Of a stretch of 64,000 nucleotides of DNA, positions 34,822 to 44,123 are shown one piece after another. Within the stretch, counting starts at the first letter, position 1; the number at the start of each line of letters is the position of its first letter. The stretch lies in NCBI GenBank assembly GCA_045615345.1, contig JAZLER010000032.1, positions 62,001 through 126,000 on the forward strand, read 5' to 3'. The notes below the pieces were generated by a model. That model searched no databases, had not been told where the DNA came from, and saw nothing but the letters and a program-made list of their open reading frames with translations. The position numbers were made by a program, and so were the translations under genes. The DNA comes from Fumia sp045615345. Lineage in GTDB: Bacteria; Bacillota; Clostridia; Oscillospirales; Ruminococcaceae.

Positions 34822-36172
34822 TTTCGGCCACCCTTTTCTTTTTAAATATGTACCAGAACACAATAAACTGAACCAAAACCGTAAATATCCATGATGCGTG
34901 GTATGACATATACAAACACTCAAGTGTGTGGTATTTTACAAAAACAGTATAAATCCAGATAATTCTGACACCGCATACGCCGAGTATCGAGATTATCATA
35001 GAAACCACAGAAACGCCAAATCCTCTCAAAGCACCCGTAAAAGTTTCCATAAGTCCACAGAGGAAATAAGGAACAGCGATATACAAAAGCCTTATCATAC
35101 CAAAAGATATAGCTCCTGCAGAGTCGGTGATATAAATTGAAAGCAACGGTTCAGCAAAAAGATATGTAAGACCTCCCAATGCAATACCGACAGCCGTAAC
35201 AAGTCCCACAGACATCCATACAGATTTCTTGATTCTGTCAAACTGTTTTGCGCCGTAGTTTTGTCCTACAAAGGTAAGGACTGTATGATAAAATGCGTTC
35301 ATACAGATATAAACGAAGCCGTCAATGTTTGAGGCAGCCGCATTACCCGATACTGCAAGGTCACCAAATGAGTTGACAGAAGCCTGAATTATAACATTGG
35401 ATATCGCGAACACCGAGCCCTGAATACCGGCAGGCAGACCAAATCTTAAAATCTTAAAGAACATATCCTTATAAATTTTTAATTCTCGCAAAAAAAGTCT
35501 TGTACTGTCGTGCCTGCACATCAGAGCATAAACAACGAGCACTGCGGAAACAGCCTGTGAAATAACAGTGGCAAGTGCTACTCCCGCTACATCCATATGA
35601 AATGCAGTAACAAAAATAACGTTTAATATAACGTTTACAAAACCTGCTATAAAAAGTGAAATAAGCGGACTTTTGGTATCACCGACACTTCTTAAAATTA
35701 CCGCACAGAAGTTGTAAAGAAGATTAAATATAATACCACCGAAATATATCTTCATATAAAGTGAGGCAAGTGGCAAAATGTTTTCGGGAGTATCCATAAG
35801 ATGCAGAAAATCGTCAGAAAAAATTATACCGACAACTGTAAGCACTGCACCGAAAATAATGGCAAGCGGAACTGTGGTGTGTACAACCTTATGCACGTCA
35901 TCACGATTTCCTGCCCCGTAAGCATGGGAAACTGCAACACCGGCACCTGTAGCAAAACCCATAAAAAGCGTTACTATCAGGGTGGTGAGGGAGCCTGTCG
36001 CACCTACTGCCGCAACCGAAATACTACCGCAAAATCTTCCTACAATTACAAGGTCGGCAGCGTTAAATAAAAGCTGCAAAACACCCGAAAGCATAATCGG
36101 TATAGTATAAAATATAATTTGCGAAAGCAACGGCCCTTCAAGCACATTGGAATTTCTCAAAAATCTTCTCAT
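34814..36172 (-). CDS. MATE family efflux transporter
   Basis: 452 residues, about twelve hydrophobic segments. Family blocks are GPLLSQIIFYTIPIMLSGVL, then LFNAADLVIVGRFCG and GFATGAGVAVSHAYGAGN. MATE proteins export cations, drugs or metabolites with Na+ or H+. The start directly follows the stop of the metallo-beta-lactamase-fold gene, and the end overlaps the oxidoreductase start. The three form one operon. An export role for an intermediate of the same pathway is possible but not shown. Confidence 0.92.
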   Translation of the reverse strand: MRRFLRNSNVLEGPLLSQIIFYTIPIMLSGVLQLLFNAADLVIVGRFCGSISVAAVGATGSLTTLIVTLFMGFATGAGVAVSHAYGAGNRDDVHKVVHTTVPLAIIFGAVLTVVGIIFSDDFLHLMDTPENILPLASLYMKIYFGGIIFNLLYNFCAVILRSVGDTKSPLISLFIAGFVNVILNVIFVTAFHMDVAGVALATVISQAVSAVLVVYALMCRHDSTRLFLRELKIYKDMFFKILRFGLPAGIQGSVFAISNVIIQASVNSFGDLAVSGNAAASNIDGFVYICMNAFYHTVLTFVGQNYGAKQFDRIKKSVWMSVGLVTAVGIALGGLTYLFAEPLLSIYITDSAGAISFGMIRLLYIAVPYFLCGLMETFTGALRGFGVSVVSMIISILGVCGVRIIWIYTVFVKYHTLECLYMSYHASWIFTVLVQFIVFWYIFKKKRVAENV

Positions 36173-37006
36173 TTAAAACTCCGTTTCCATTCCATCAAAA
36201 GCAACAATAAAGCCTTTTTCTTCTGCAATGGGGACTAAATCATCGTACCCTGCAAGTCCGTTGTGAGAAAAATGGTTGACAACGTGGATGGTTTTATCAT
36301 TTATTCTTCCCATTTTCTGAAGTTTATCACGAACGATAACGTTACCATTAAGTCCCATATGTCTTGCATTGTCCCATTCTAAAAGCACGTTGGTGCAATC
36401 ATAGGAAACAACGTCGAAAACAGTATCAATTTTCTCTAAATACTCATAGGTTTCATCGGGGAAAAGTCCCGTATCATTAGCATAAAGCAAAGCTTTACCG
36501 TCTTTTTCAATCATATAAATAACGGGTTCTTTTGTAGAGTGGTCAGCTTTTAAAGGAGTTATCTTATATCCGTCAACTTCAAACGGGACAAATTCCTTAA
36601 TCTCGTTTAAGATAAGCTTACCCTCTTTTATAAGATATTCGGTATATTCACCCTTTTCATACAAAGTATCGATAGTTTCTTTCATACCATACATCACAAA
36701 GGGCTTTTCTTCCTTCATATGTGCCACTCCGCCTACTCTGCAGAAGAGATCTCCGGGGAAAAGATGATCCATATGCGGATGAGTGATAATACAAGCTGAA
36801 AGCTTACAAAGTTTTAAATCTTCGTTTATAGTATGCATCATCGTATCGGGACCAAAATCTATAAGAATCTTTTCGTCAACAACTGATTGTGAACGTGTTC
36901 TTATATTTCTTCCTTTGTGCTTTCTTGCGTATTCGCATACATCGCATTCACAAAAAGGTGCAGGAACAGCTTCTGCTGCCGCAGTACCCAAAAATTTGAT
37001 TTTCAT
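36173..37006 (-). CDS. PhnP-like metallo-beta-lactamase-fold hydrolase
   Basis: 277 residues. The metal motif is HPHMDH (HxHxDH), followed by LKADHSTKEP and YANDTGLFPD. The N-terminal FCECDVC cysteines match the structural zinc site of PhnP-type phosphoribosyl cyclic phosphodiesterases. It probably cleaves a cyclic phosphodiester or related phosphate ester in the cytoplasm. It is first gene of a minus-strand operon with MATE and Gfo/Idh/MocA genes; no other phosphonate genes are nearby, so a phosphonate role is not supported. Confidence 0.85.
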   Translation of the reverse strand: MKIKFLGTAAAEAVPAPFCECDVCEYARKHKGRNIRTRSQSVVDEKILIDFGPDTMMHTINEDLKLCKLSACIITHPHMDHLFPGDLFCRVGGVAHMKEEKPFVMYGMKETIDTLYEKGEYTEYLIKEGKLILNEIKEFVPFEVDGYKITPLKADHSTKEPVIYMIEKDGKALLYANDTGLFPDETYEYLEKIDTVFDVVSYDCTNVLLEWDNARHMGLNGNVIVRDKLQKMGRINDKTIHVVNHFSHNGLAGYDDLVPIAEEKGFIVAFDGMETEF

Positions 37007-37024
37007 AATATCACCTCTCTATAC

Positions 37025-37052
37025 ATTGTACCATCTTTAAAATAAAATGCAA
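37025..37052 (-). promoter_or_regulatory. Promoter of the PhnP-like/MATE/oxidoreductase operon
   Basis: Minus strand: TTGCAT, 16-base spacer, TACAAT with extended -10 TGG, then GAGAGGTG as SD. Confidence 0.65.
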
Positions 37053-37055
37053 CAA

Positions 37056-37083
37056 AAAAATCCGTCAAAAGACGGATTTTTTT
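37056..37083 (-). terminator. Terminator of the sialidase-like/DUF4838-like operon
   Basis: Stem AAAAATCCGTC/GACGGATTTTT with a 4-base loop and T run on the minus strand. Confidence 0.85.
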
Positions 37084-37099
37084 AAATTATCTTTATTCC

Positions 37100-38716
37100 C
37101 TATATATGGCCTCTGTTTTCGATAATATTTTTTCTTATATATGGTGCAAGAAAGCTATGTGCTTTTTCACCGTGATATATACGAGTAAGCTGACCATATA
37201 TTTCATCAGTCTGTTCATTGGCAAAGCCCGAATTCTTAAATAATTCGTAATCACCGAATGCTCTTATCCACAAGATTTTATAGCGCCAATTTTTCTTAAT
37301 TTCATCAGGTAACTGCTTATCAAAATCATAAAACATATTTTTAACGGTTTCGATTATTTCGGGATTATTAAATCTGATTTCCGCAATAGGGATTTGCTCA
37401 CCGGACGGATAATCATTTCTTTTGCCGTCCGCTTCATATCGGCCTCTGTGCAAGGTAATCTCAAGCATCTTAATAAGACGCGTCAAGTCCTCCGCATATT
37501 TTTCGCCGAAATAAAACAAGCAATATTCGCGTAAAATATCATCAACGTTCAAATTAGGATTTCTGAACAATTCAAGAGATATGATCTTGTTTATATCATC
37601 AAATATTCCTTCGGAATATATTACTCCGCCTTCGCAGAATTTTCCTGATTTGTCAAACTGCTTTTTAAGTGCTTCAGGAAGAGGATTCGCCCCGAATCCA
37701 CCCCATGGAGTAGCTCCTTGCATACTGACTTCAGGGAATGATAACAGTGGTGCGTTGAATTCGTTTACACGGGTTGGAATTTCTCTGCATATATCAACCA
37801 TTATGTAATCAAACCATATACCGTCTTTTTCACAGGCATCTATAAATGCATTCCACTCACCGTCAGTAAACATATCAAAAAACCACGCGGAAGCAATAAT
37901 CTTTATATCCGGAAACATTTTCTTCGCAACAAAAGCGAGTTCTTTTGATAATTTATAATATCCGTTTCCGCCCCACGGATAGCAGTCTTCACAAGTGCAT
38001 CCGCCCTGGTCATATGGCCACAGGCTGAAATAGTCAAGACCAATATCGGAAAATTCGGACAACAATTCAGACACACTGTTTATTAACATTTCTCTGCCTG
38101 CTTCTTTAGACGGGCATAACTCGGTATAGAAATAGCCGCAAAGTTTAGCTTTATATAATTTGTTGTCAAGGGAATTTTGCGCAAGACAGTCATTTTCACC
38201 GATATCATAATATTCATTTGCAACTCTTAAAAGTGCAGTTTTCATACCAAGACTTTTGGCCTTTTTGAATATTACTTTCATTTTGTGTATCATTTCTTTG
38301 GCTTTAGCATCATTCAATGACTGAAAATGGTGCATATCAAACCAGAGCTGAATTACAGACTGCCCCCATAACGCAAGTGATTCCAGATATTCGCACACTT
38401 CTTCTACAGGTGCAGCATGATAATAATTATAAAAATGATTCGCAAAATATGTACCGCGTATCTCATTTTCAAAATGACATTTAAAGCCATCAAGTTCGGA
38501 TAAATCGCTTCTGAGAATTTTTCCGACTGCCGCATTGAAAGCTACAGGTGTTTCTCCGAAAACCTTTATAGTACCATTACATACTTCTGTTCTGTAATCA
38601 TCACCGATGCTTTTCTCATACAAAAACTCAATGTTGACATCAGTTTTGCAATATTTATGGAGTAAATATTTTGCTCCTTCAGTTTCATTTAATATATCCG
38701 AATATCTTTGTTCCAT
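37100..38716 (-). CDS. DUF4838-like glycoside hydrolase-fold protein
   Basis: About 538 residues. An N-terminal domain (about 1-75) of the type before alpha-glucuronidase/GH20-like barrels is followed by a barrel-like region. DYFSLWPYDQGGCTCEDCYP is the conserved block of DUF4838-type proteins. The late YEADGKRNDYPSGEQ lies in a helical C-terminal part. No signal peptide is seen. A glycan-degrading role is inferred from fold and from the sialidase-like gene 29 bases upstream. The ATG at 38716 has AAGGAG upstream; the open frame reaches 38755. Confidence 0.65.
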   Translation of the reverse strand: MEQRYSDILNETEGAKYLLHKYCKTDVNIEFLYEKSIGDDYRTEVCNGTIKVFGETPVAFNAAVGKILRSDLSELDGFKCHFENEIRGTYFANHFYNYYHAAPVEEVCEYLESLALWGQSVIQLWFDMHHFQSLNDAKAKEMIHKMKVIFKKAKSLGMKTALLRVANEYYDIGENDCLAQNSLDNKLYKAKLCGYFYTELCPSKEAGREMLINSVSELLSEFSDIGLDYFSLWPYDQGGCTCEDCYPWGGNGYYKLSKELAFVAKKMFPDIKIIASAWFFDMFTDGEWNAFIDACEKDGIWFDYIMVDICREIPTRVNEFNAPLLSFPEVSMQGATPWGGFGANPLPEALKKQFDKSGKFCEGGVIYSEGIFDDINKIISLELFRNPNLNVDDILREYCLFYFGEKYAEDLTRLIKMLEITLHRGRYEADGKRNDYPSGEQIPIAEIRFNNPEIIETVKNMFYDFDKQLPDEIKKNWRYKILWIRAFGDYELFKNSGFANEQTDEIYGQLTRIYHGEKAHSFLAPYIRKNIIENRGHI

Positions 38717-38745
38717 AGTTTTCTCCTTATTTAAGTGTAAACTGA

Positions 38746-39879
38746 TTATCCCCATTTTATTGTAGACATATCCACAGAATCGAGTTCATCTATGCGGATT
38801 TTACGAATTCTCAGGCGGTTAAGGTTAGCGCCGTCTTCAACTGAACCTGCGCAATACGCCAGAAGAATACTATTATCTTTGGTTTCAAAAATTGCCACAT
38901 AACAATATCCACTTCGTTTATCGGTTTCTATCGGAACAGGCTTTTTGAAGCTTTCAACCTCGTTGTCACTTGTAGAAATTACAAGCGGACTTCTTCCTGC
39001 AATCCAGGCGCCTTCAATCACTTCATAAGGTGAGCCGTTGAAGTTTGCAACAGGGTTCCAGACAAGTGCAATCCTGCCGTCAGTAAGGCGTCTTGACGAA
39101 AGGGGAGAACAAGCACTTGTGAAGATAGAAGCACAGGTTTCTGTCCATGTCTTGCCATCATCGGAAGAAAAACATTCATACTGCCTTCCCGAATTGGTTC
39201 TTATATAGCACCAGAGTCTGCCATCATTAAGTTCAATAACACCCGGCTCATTTACGCCTGTTGTAAAGCCTCTGGAATAAGGCACTGTAATACCCTCTGC
39301 CAGAGTATACCAGGTATAACCATCATCATCGGAAGCAAAAAAGCAAAGTGTACCGGGGGTAAATCTTGCCACAACAGTTTTACCATTTTTGTCGGTTTCA
39401 TATTCAGCCTCGTGGTAAGCAGCGGGTAAAATAATTCTTCCACTTTTCAAGGTTATGATTCTATCATTGTTAATAACAATATGTCCTTTATCCTTGGTGC
39501 AGAGTATAGGTTTTGAGAAAGTTTCGCCCTCATCTGCAGAACGAGAGATATAACCCAAACAGTCGGCGCCTTTTTTCATTAAGAAGAAAAGAGCGATATC
39601 GCCGTTTCCGAATCTGAACAAAGATACAGACATAATGTTATCGGCACCAAATTCGTCACATTTAAAAATCGGGAAAATATCGCCGAAGGTTTCGCCCATA
39701 TCATTGGAAATACAACCGTAAATGTCAGAAGGGTCATGGTCCTCGCCAACGCCTGCACCTTTAAAACGGGAGTAAGCAAACAAAATTCTACCGTCACGAA
39801 GTTCGATAAAAGAGCCCTCGCTGTTTCTGGGATTGGAGCCCTTTGTCGGCGCAAAATCCTTTATAATTTTACCTATCAT
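38746..39879 (-). CDS. Sialidase-like BNR-repeat protein 1
   Basis: About 377 residues of a six-bladed propeller. Asp-box motifs are visible as SNDMGETF, SADEGETF, SDDDGYTW and SSDDGKTW. N-terminal NSEGSFIELRDGRILFAYSR and LPAAYHEAEYETD match proteins annotated as exo-alpha-sialidase. There is no signal peptide, so it is probably cytoplasmic. Sialic acid as substrate is likely given nanE/nanK in the window, but not certain. The ATG at 39879 has AGGAG at normal distance; ATG 39885 overlaps the regulator's stop. Confidence 0.75.
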   Translation of the reverse strand: MIGKIIKDFAPTKGSNPRNSEGSFIELRDGRILFAYSRFKGAGVGEDHDPSDIYGCISNDMGETFGDIFPIFKCDEFGADNIMSVSLFRFGNGDIALFFLMKKGADCLGYISRSADEGETFSKPILCTKDKGHIVINNDRIITLKSGRIILPAAYHEAEYETDKNGKTVVARFTPGTLCFFASDDDGYTWYTLAEGITVPYSRGFTTGVNEPGVIELNDGRLWCYIRTNSGRQYECFSSDDGKTWTETCASIFTSACSPLSSRRLTDGRIALVWNPVANFNGSPYEVIEGAWIAGRSPLVISTSDNEVESFKKPVPIETDKRSGYCYVAIFETKDNSILLAYCAGSVEDGANLNRLRIRKIRIDELDSVDMSTIKWG

Positions 39880-39881
39880 AC

Positions 39882-40580
39882 TCATTCTCCTCTTTTGCTG
39901 TCTTCTTTTATTCTCCGTCTTAACTCCGATAGAGTCAGACCATAATGCTGTTTTATAATCCTTGAAACCTGTCTTTCCGAATAACTTGTCACCTTTGCAA
40001 TATCTGAAAGTGTAAATTTCGGGATGTTTATAAGATTATCGATAATTACAAGTATACTTTCGCGACAGTCATTCACAAAAACTATATCATCGACAACCGT
40101 TTCAAAGAGATTGCAGATAACTTTTGAAGCCGTTTCTTTCAGTTTGCAAATACCGTGAAAACTGCTATACAGCTTCGTATTTGACAAAACCGCCATATCG
40201 TATATCGAAACATCCGACATTACAAATGGGGTAAGCGATTTGCTGTCAAGCTCTTTTATTACCTTTTCAAAAAAATGCAACTTACTTTCTGTTTTTGAAA
40301 CAGTAAAAGCAACTGCTTTGGGTAATGTGGTTTCTTTAAAAGCACCCATCGTATTGTGGGACACATAAGGGGGTATCAGCACAAATTCACCTTTTTTAAA
40401 GGAAACTTTTTTACCGTCAAATTTGTATTCATAGTCATCATTATCAAAAGTATGAAGCTCATAATAATTGTGTCTGTGCCATTCGGGGGAGTCCGTATCT
40501 ATGTCCATATCCTCTATCCCGAAAAAAGTTATCTTCATATCACCATATTCAAGTGAAATGCTGTCAACTAAACTGTTCAA
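39882..40580 (-). CDS. AraC-type regulator with a single HTH (truncated DNA-binding domain)
   Basis: 232 residues. A cupin-like sensor (WHRHNYYELHTFDND followed by FKKGEFVLIPPYVSHN) leads to one AraC HTH, FTLSDIAKVTSYSERQVSRI, then LSELRRRIKED and the stop. The second HTH, about 50 residues in normal members, is missing. The stop overlaps the start region of the sialidase-like gene, and no continuation in another frame was evident. It is the first gene of the operon, so an autoregulator that senses the sugar is likely. Confidence 0.75.
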   Translation of the reverse strand: MNSLVDSISLEYGDMKITFFGIEDMDIDTDSPEWHRHNYYELHTFDNDDYEYKFDGKKVSFKKGEFVLIPPYVSHNTMGAFKETTLPKAVAFTVSKTESKLHFFEKVIKELDSKSLTPFVMSDVSIYDMAVLSNTKLYSSFHGICKLKETASKVICNLFETVVDDIVFVNDCRESILVIIDNLINIPKFTLSDIAKVTSYSERQVSRIIKQHYGLTLSELRRRIKEDSKRGE

Positions 40581-40595
40581 AAAATCACCCTTTTT

Positions 40596-40623
40596 ATCGT
40601 ACCATATTAAAATAAAAAGTCAA
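40596..40623 (-). promoter_or_regulatory. Promoter of the regulator/sialidase-like/DUF4838-like operon
   Basis: Minus strand: TTGACT, 16-base spacer, TACGAT with extended -10 TGG. Confidence 0.65.
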
Positions 40624-40633
40624 TATAAAAGTA

Positions 40634-40655
40634 GACATATTTCAAAAAATATGTC
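40634..40655. promoter_or_regulatory. Inverted repeat GACATATTT-N4-AAATATGTC
   Basis: Perfect 9-bp arms just upstream of the -35 of the regulator operon. A similar palindrome lies at the start of another AraC gene (47670-47694). Confidence 0.5.
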
Positions 40656-40715
40656 CTGTTACAGTTTGTTTTCTTATGTAACTGTCCAATAAAATGTACA
40701 CTAAAAAGCCCCGGA

Positions 40716-40745
40716 TTGGACAAATCAAAAAGATTGTGCTATAAT
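40716..40745 (+). promoter_or_regulatory. Promoter of the BspA-like lipoprotein gene
   Basis: TTGGAC, 18-base spacer, TATAAT with extended -10 TGC. Confidence 0.65.
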
Positions 40746-40810
40746 ACCATTGTGCCAATAAACAGAAGGCACAAAATATTGTTTGGTTTTTTATGACAGG
40801 AGGTATTTTT

Positions 40811-41914
40811 GTGAAAAAATCTACTAAAAAACTTGGCTTATTCTTAATCATTTCTCTTTTGCTTTGTGTTTGCCTTAGCTCTTGCGGTTCAGCAAAAGGC
40901 TTTAAATGGACTGTAAATCAGGAAGAAAAAATCATTACCGTTGAAGGTATAGGAAAACTTCCTCAGATAAATGAAAACAAATATCCCGACAGCAAATATG
41001 CAGATTATACACTTGTTTTTGGTGACGGAATTACAGGAGTTTCCAACTCTTTCAGATTCGGCAACCGCGTTGTCATCGGAAGAAGTATGAATAATCTTTC
41101 TTCACTTATTACAACTGACTGGGCTTATGAAGTAAGCGAAGATAACCCCTTCTATGCTTCATACAATGATGCCCTTTATACAAAAGATTTCGCAGAACTT
41201 TTAGCATATCCGAAAACCAAAGCTCCCAATGACTTCTATCCGGGATTGCAAAAAATCGGAAACCATGCATTCTATGGTTACTGCGGTCCTGATGGTGAAG
41301 GCGGAACTGCTGAAACCGTAATTATCCCCTGGGGTGTTACACAGCTCGGCAACAGCATCATTGATGCTCCTTCTACAAATATTAAATTTGTAATCCCTGA
41401 TACTGTTACTTCGGCAGGTAATATAAGCTATGAGGATAAGCAAAAAGGATTCTATCCCATCTGGATTCCTTCCCGCAACAACGAAACTTTGTGGGAAGAA
41501 TGGAAATACTATCAGGGTATTTACACCACCTATATTGACGGAGCTTACGAAAAGCTTGAACATGTTCCTGTAAGCAATATTGCTTCTTATTACGGAATAC
41601 AGTCCAATAGCTTGAAAACCTTTGAAAACGGAAAAACTTACTATTTCGACCAGTATTATAAAATGGCAAAAGGCTGGACAAAAGTAAACGGAAAATGGTA
41701 TTTCTTCAACGATTACGGCGCTGCCGCAGTTAAAACCTGGCTTGAAAAAGATGGAAAATCTTACTATGCGCAGGAAGATGGCTCAATTGCAACCGACCGT
41801 TGGGTTGAATGGTACAACAAATTCTATTATGTAGGCTCTGACGGAGCAAAATACATAAACACCACAACACCCGATGGATACAAAGTTGACTCTGAAGGCG
41901 CAAGAATAGGCTAA
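40811..41914 (+). CDS. Lipoprotein with BspA-like region and cell-wall-binding repeats
   Basis: About 367 residues. A GTG start follows GGAGGT. The signal peptide ends in lipobox LSSC (Cys25). The middle has BspA-type leucine-rich features (LQKIGNHAFYGY, then ETVIIPWGVTQLGNS and KFVIPDTVTSAG). The end has about four choline-binding-type repeats (KTYYFDQYYKMAKGWTKVNG, KWYFFNDYGAAAVKTWL, KSYYAQEDGSIATDRWV, KFYYVGSDGAKYI). The protein would be both lipid-anchored and wall-bound, and may serve in adhesion. It is a single-gene unit with its own terminator. Confidence 0.8.
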   Translation: MKKSTKKLGLFLIISLLLCVCLSSCGSAKGFKWTVNQEEKIITVEGIGKLPQINENKYPDSKYADYTLVFGDGITGVSNSFRFGNRVVIGRSMNNLSSLITTDWAYEVSEDNPFYASYNDALYTKDFAELLAYPKTKAPNDFYPGLQKIGNHAFYGYCGPDGEGGTAETVIIPWGVTQLGNSIIDAPSTNIKFVIPDTVTSAGNISYEDKQKGFYPIWIPSRNNETLWEEWKYYQGIYTTYIDGAYEKLEHVPVSNIASYYGIQSNSLKTFENGKTYYFDQYYKMAKGWTKVNGKWYFFNDYGAAAVKTWLEKDGKSYYAQEDGSIATDRWVEWYNKFYYVGSDGAKYINTTTPDGYKVDSEGARIG

Positions 41915-41917
41915 AAC

Positions 41918-41950
41918 AAATCCCGAAGTGAATTTCACTTCGGGATTTTT
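41918..41950. terminator. Bidirectional terminator
   Basis: A 15-bp stem starting AAATCCCGAAGTGAA with a one-base loop, between convergent genes. Confidence 0.85.
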
Positions 41951-41954
41951 ATCT

Positions 41955-44123
41955 TCAAAAAATATAACTGCCTGATTTTACTTTATTTTCTTTGCCGTCA
42001 ATAATGATCACGGCATCAGAAGGTACGCTGATTTCGTACTTAACACCATTTTCTGTGTTAGTCCACTTTGAACGCACAGTACCGTATTTTGTTTCGTATG
42101 AAACATCTGAAAACTCAAGGCGTTCATCAGGATGAGGAGCTATAACAAGTTTTTCAAAGCCTGCACTGTTTTCCTCTTGCTTAATACCTGCTGCGACTTC
42201 GTATATCCAGTCAGCGACAGCACCATAGGCATAATGGTTAAAGGAATTCATCTTCGGTGACCACATATCGCCGTTTTCATCTATACTGTCCCAGTGCTCC
42301 CACATTGTAGTAGCACCAAGATTCACCTGATAAAGCCATGACGGATATTTTTCCTGAAGCAGGAGTGTATAGGCAAGTGCTAATTCTCCGTTTTCACTCA
42401 ATGCGTGAAGTATGTGGGGTGTACCCACAAATCCCGTTGAAATTCTGTCACCATTTTCATGAATTTTTTGTGCCAGAAGCTTTACGGTTTCTTCAGGCAA
42501 AGGAGTTAAATCAAATCTTAACGCCAGAGCGCATTCTGTCTGAGTATAATACTCGGGAAAATCCTTTTGGAACTGAGCTTTTACCTTCTCAAAAAGTTCA
42601 ATATATTCTCTGTTATCCTTACCAAGCACATCCAAAGCTTTTACAACAATTGATATATCATAAGCATAAAAAGCCGCCTGTAAAAAGTCAAAACGCGAAG
42701 CACCATTATATGCAGGGCCTGTAAAATCCGCCTCACGGTCTGCCCCCGGGGTATCGGTTGCAAGCCAGTCGCCAAACTGATAAAGTTTTTTGCCACCCCG
42801 CCATGTGTTCTCGTATCCACTGTCATTTTTTATAGCTTCAATATGTGAAATCATCATATCAAGCATTTCGCTTAAGAACTCTTTGTCACCGTATGTAAGA
42901 TACATCTGCCATGGAACAATGACTGCCGCATCCGACCACGCCGCCGCAATCTCGGGGTTGTTACCCGGTATCATAAATCCTACTGAACCGAATTCACGAC
43001 TGGCAACATCCATATCACGAAGCCATTTTTTAAAGAACTTGTACACATCGAAGTTGTACCCCGCTGTTTTGCAGAAAACCTGAGCATCACCTGTCCAGCC
43101 TCTTCTCTCATCGCGTTGCGGACAATCGGTAGGAATATCAAGAAAATTAGAACGCTGTCCCCAGAGGATATTGAAAAAAAGCCTGTTAAGTTTCGGGTTT
43201 GAGGTAACGATATTTCCTGTCCTTTTCATCTTGGAATACACCGCAACCGACTCAAAAGTATCGTCTTTCAACACGGCACTTTCGGGAAACTCGTCAATTC
43301 TTATATATCTGTAACCATAAAATGTGCATTTCGGTTTGAAAGTCTGATACCCATCTTTACAGATATATCTGTATTGACATTTCGCCGAGCGATAGTTTTC
43401 ATTGTAAAAATTGCCATCTTTGTCCAAAACTTCCGCAAAAGAAAGAGAAACAACCTCTCCTTTTTTCGCAGTTACAGTAAGTTTCGGGTAACCCACAAGA
43501 TTTTGCCCGAAATCAATCACTTTTTCGCCTTTTGGAGTTGTGAAAATTGAAACGGGTTTAAAAATCTCCTGTTCTTTTACAATTTCGCCCTCCTGAGGGA
43601 TAAGGTTATCGGTTTTGCCATCACAAATTCCGATAACCGGAGTAAGTCCTGACACCCCACGGGTTGCATCGTAAATTTCGCCATCGTAAATGTCCGAAAA
43701 AATCAAAGGTCCTTCGCCCGACATCCAGCTTTCATCTGTCTTTATTATTTCAGTTTTTCCGTCAGCGAATGTCAAAACAAGCTCAGCAATAATTTCGGGA
43801 GTCCAGTCACCTTTTCGTGATACTATGCGTCCCGCATACCAGCCTGCTGAAACAGTCACTTCGAGTTTATTTTCACCATCCTCAACCATATCGGTAACAT
43901 CGTAAACCTGATACTGGTGGCGATATTTATACTCGGTAAAACCCGGAGCCATAATGAAATCACCGATTCTTTCCGAGTTGAGGCAAGCGACATAAACCCC
44001 TTTTGCAGTAATAGAAAGAGTTGCTTTCAGGGGTTTTTCGGTTGTAAACACTTTAACAAAAACAGGGCATCTGCCCGATTTTTCAATACCTTGTGCCCTT
44101 ATCCAGCATAAATCTTTTATCAT
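41955..44123 (-). CDS. Alpha-L-rhamnosidase, GH78
   Basis: 722 residues. N-terminal beta domains (RCPVFVKVFTTEKPLKATLS, then YVACLNSERIG and the YQVYDVTDMVEDGENKLEV stretch) precede the (alpha/alpha)6 barrel. Its catalytic block is IPTDCPQRDERRGWTGDAQV, the GH78 signature with the general acid. VNLGATTMWEHWDSI is near the C-terminal conserved region. No signal peptide, so it likely acts inside on imported rhamnosides. The ATG overlaps the permease stop (ATGA). Confidence 0.92.
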   Translation of the reverse strand: MIKDLCWIRAQGIEKSGRCPVFVKVFTTEKPLKATLSITAKGVYVACLNSERIGDFIMAPGFTEYKYRHQYQVYDVTDMVEDGENKLEVTVSAGWYAGRIVSRKGDWTPEIIAELVLTFADGKTEIIKTDESWMSGEGPLIFSDIYDGEIYDATRGVSGLTPVIGICDGKTDNLIPQEGEIVKEQEIFKPVSIFTTPKGEKVIDFGQNLVGYPKLTVTAKKGEVVSLSFAEVLDKDGNFYNENYRSAKCQYRYICKDGYQTFKPKCTFYGYRYIRIDEFPESAVLKDDTFESVAVYSKMKRTGNIVTSNPKLNRLFFNILWGQRSNFLDIPTDCPQRDERRGWTGDAQVFCKTAGYNFDVYKFFKKWLRDMDVASREFGSVGFMIPGNNPEIAAAWSDAAVIVPWQMYLTYGDKEFLSEMLDMMISHIEAIKNDSGYENTWRGGKKLYQFGDWLATDTPGADREADFTGPAYNGASRFDFLQAAFYAYDISIVVKALDVLGKDNREYIELFEKVKAQFQKDFPEYYTQTECALALRFDLTPLPEETVKLLAQKIHENGDRISTGFVGTPHILHALSENGELALAYTLLLQEKYPSWLYQVNLGATTMWEHWDSIDENGDMWSPKMNSFNHYAYGAVADWIYEVAAGIKQEENSAGFEKLVIAPHPDERLEFSDVSYETKYGTVRSKWTNTENGVKYEISVPSDAVIIIDGKENKVKSGSYIF

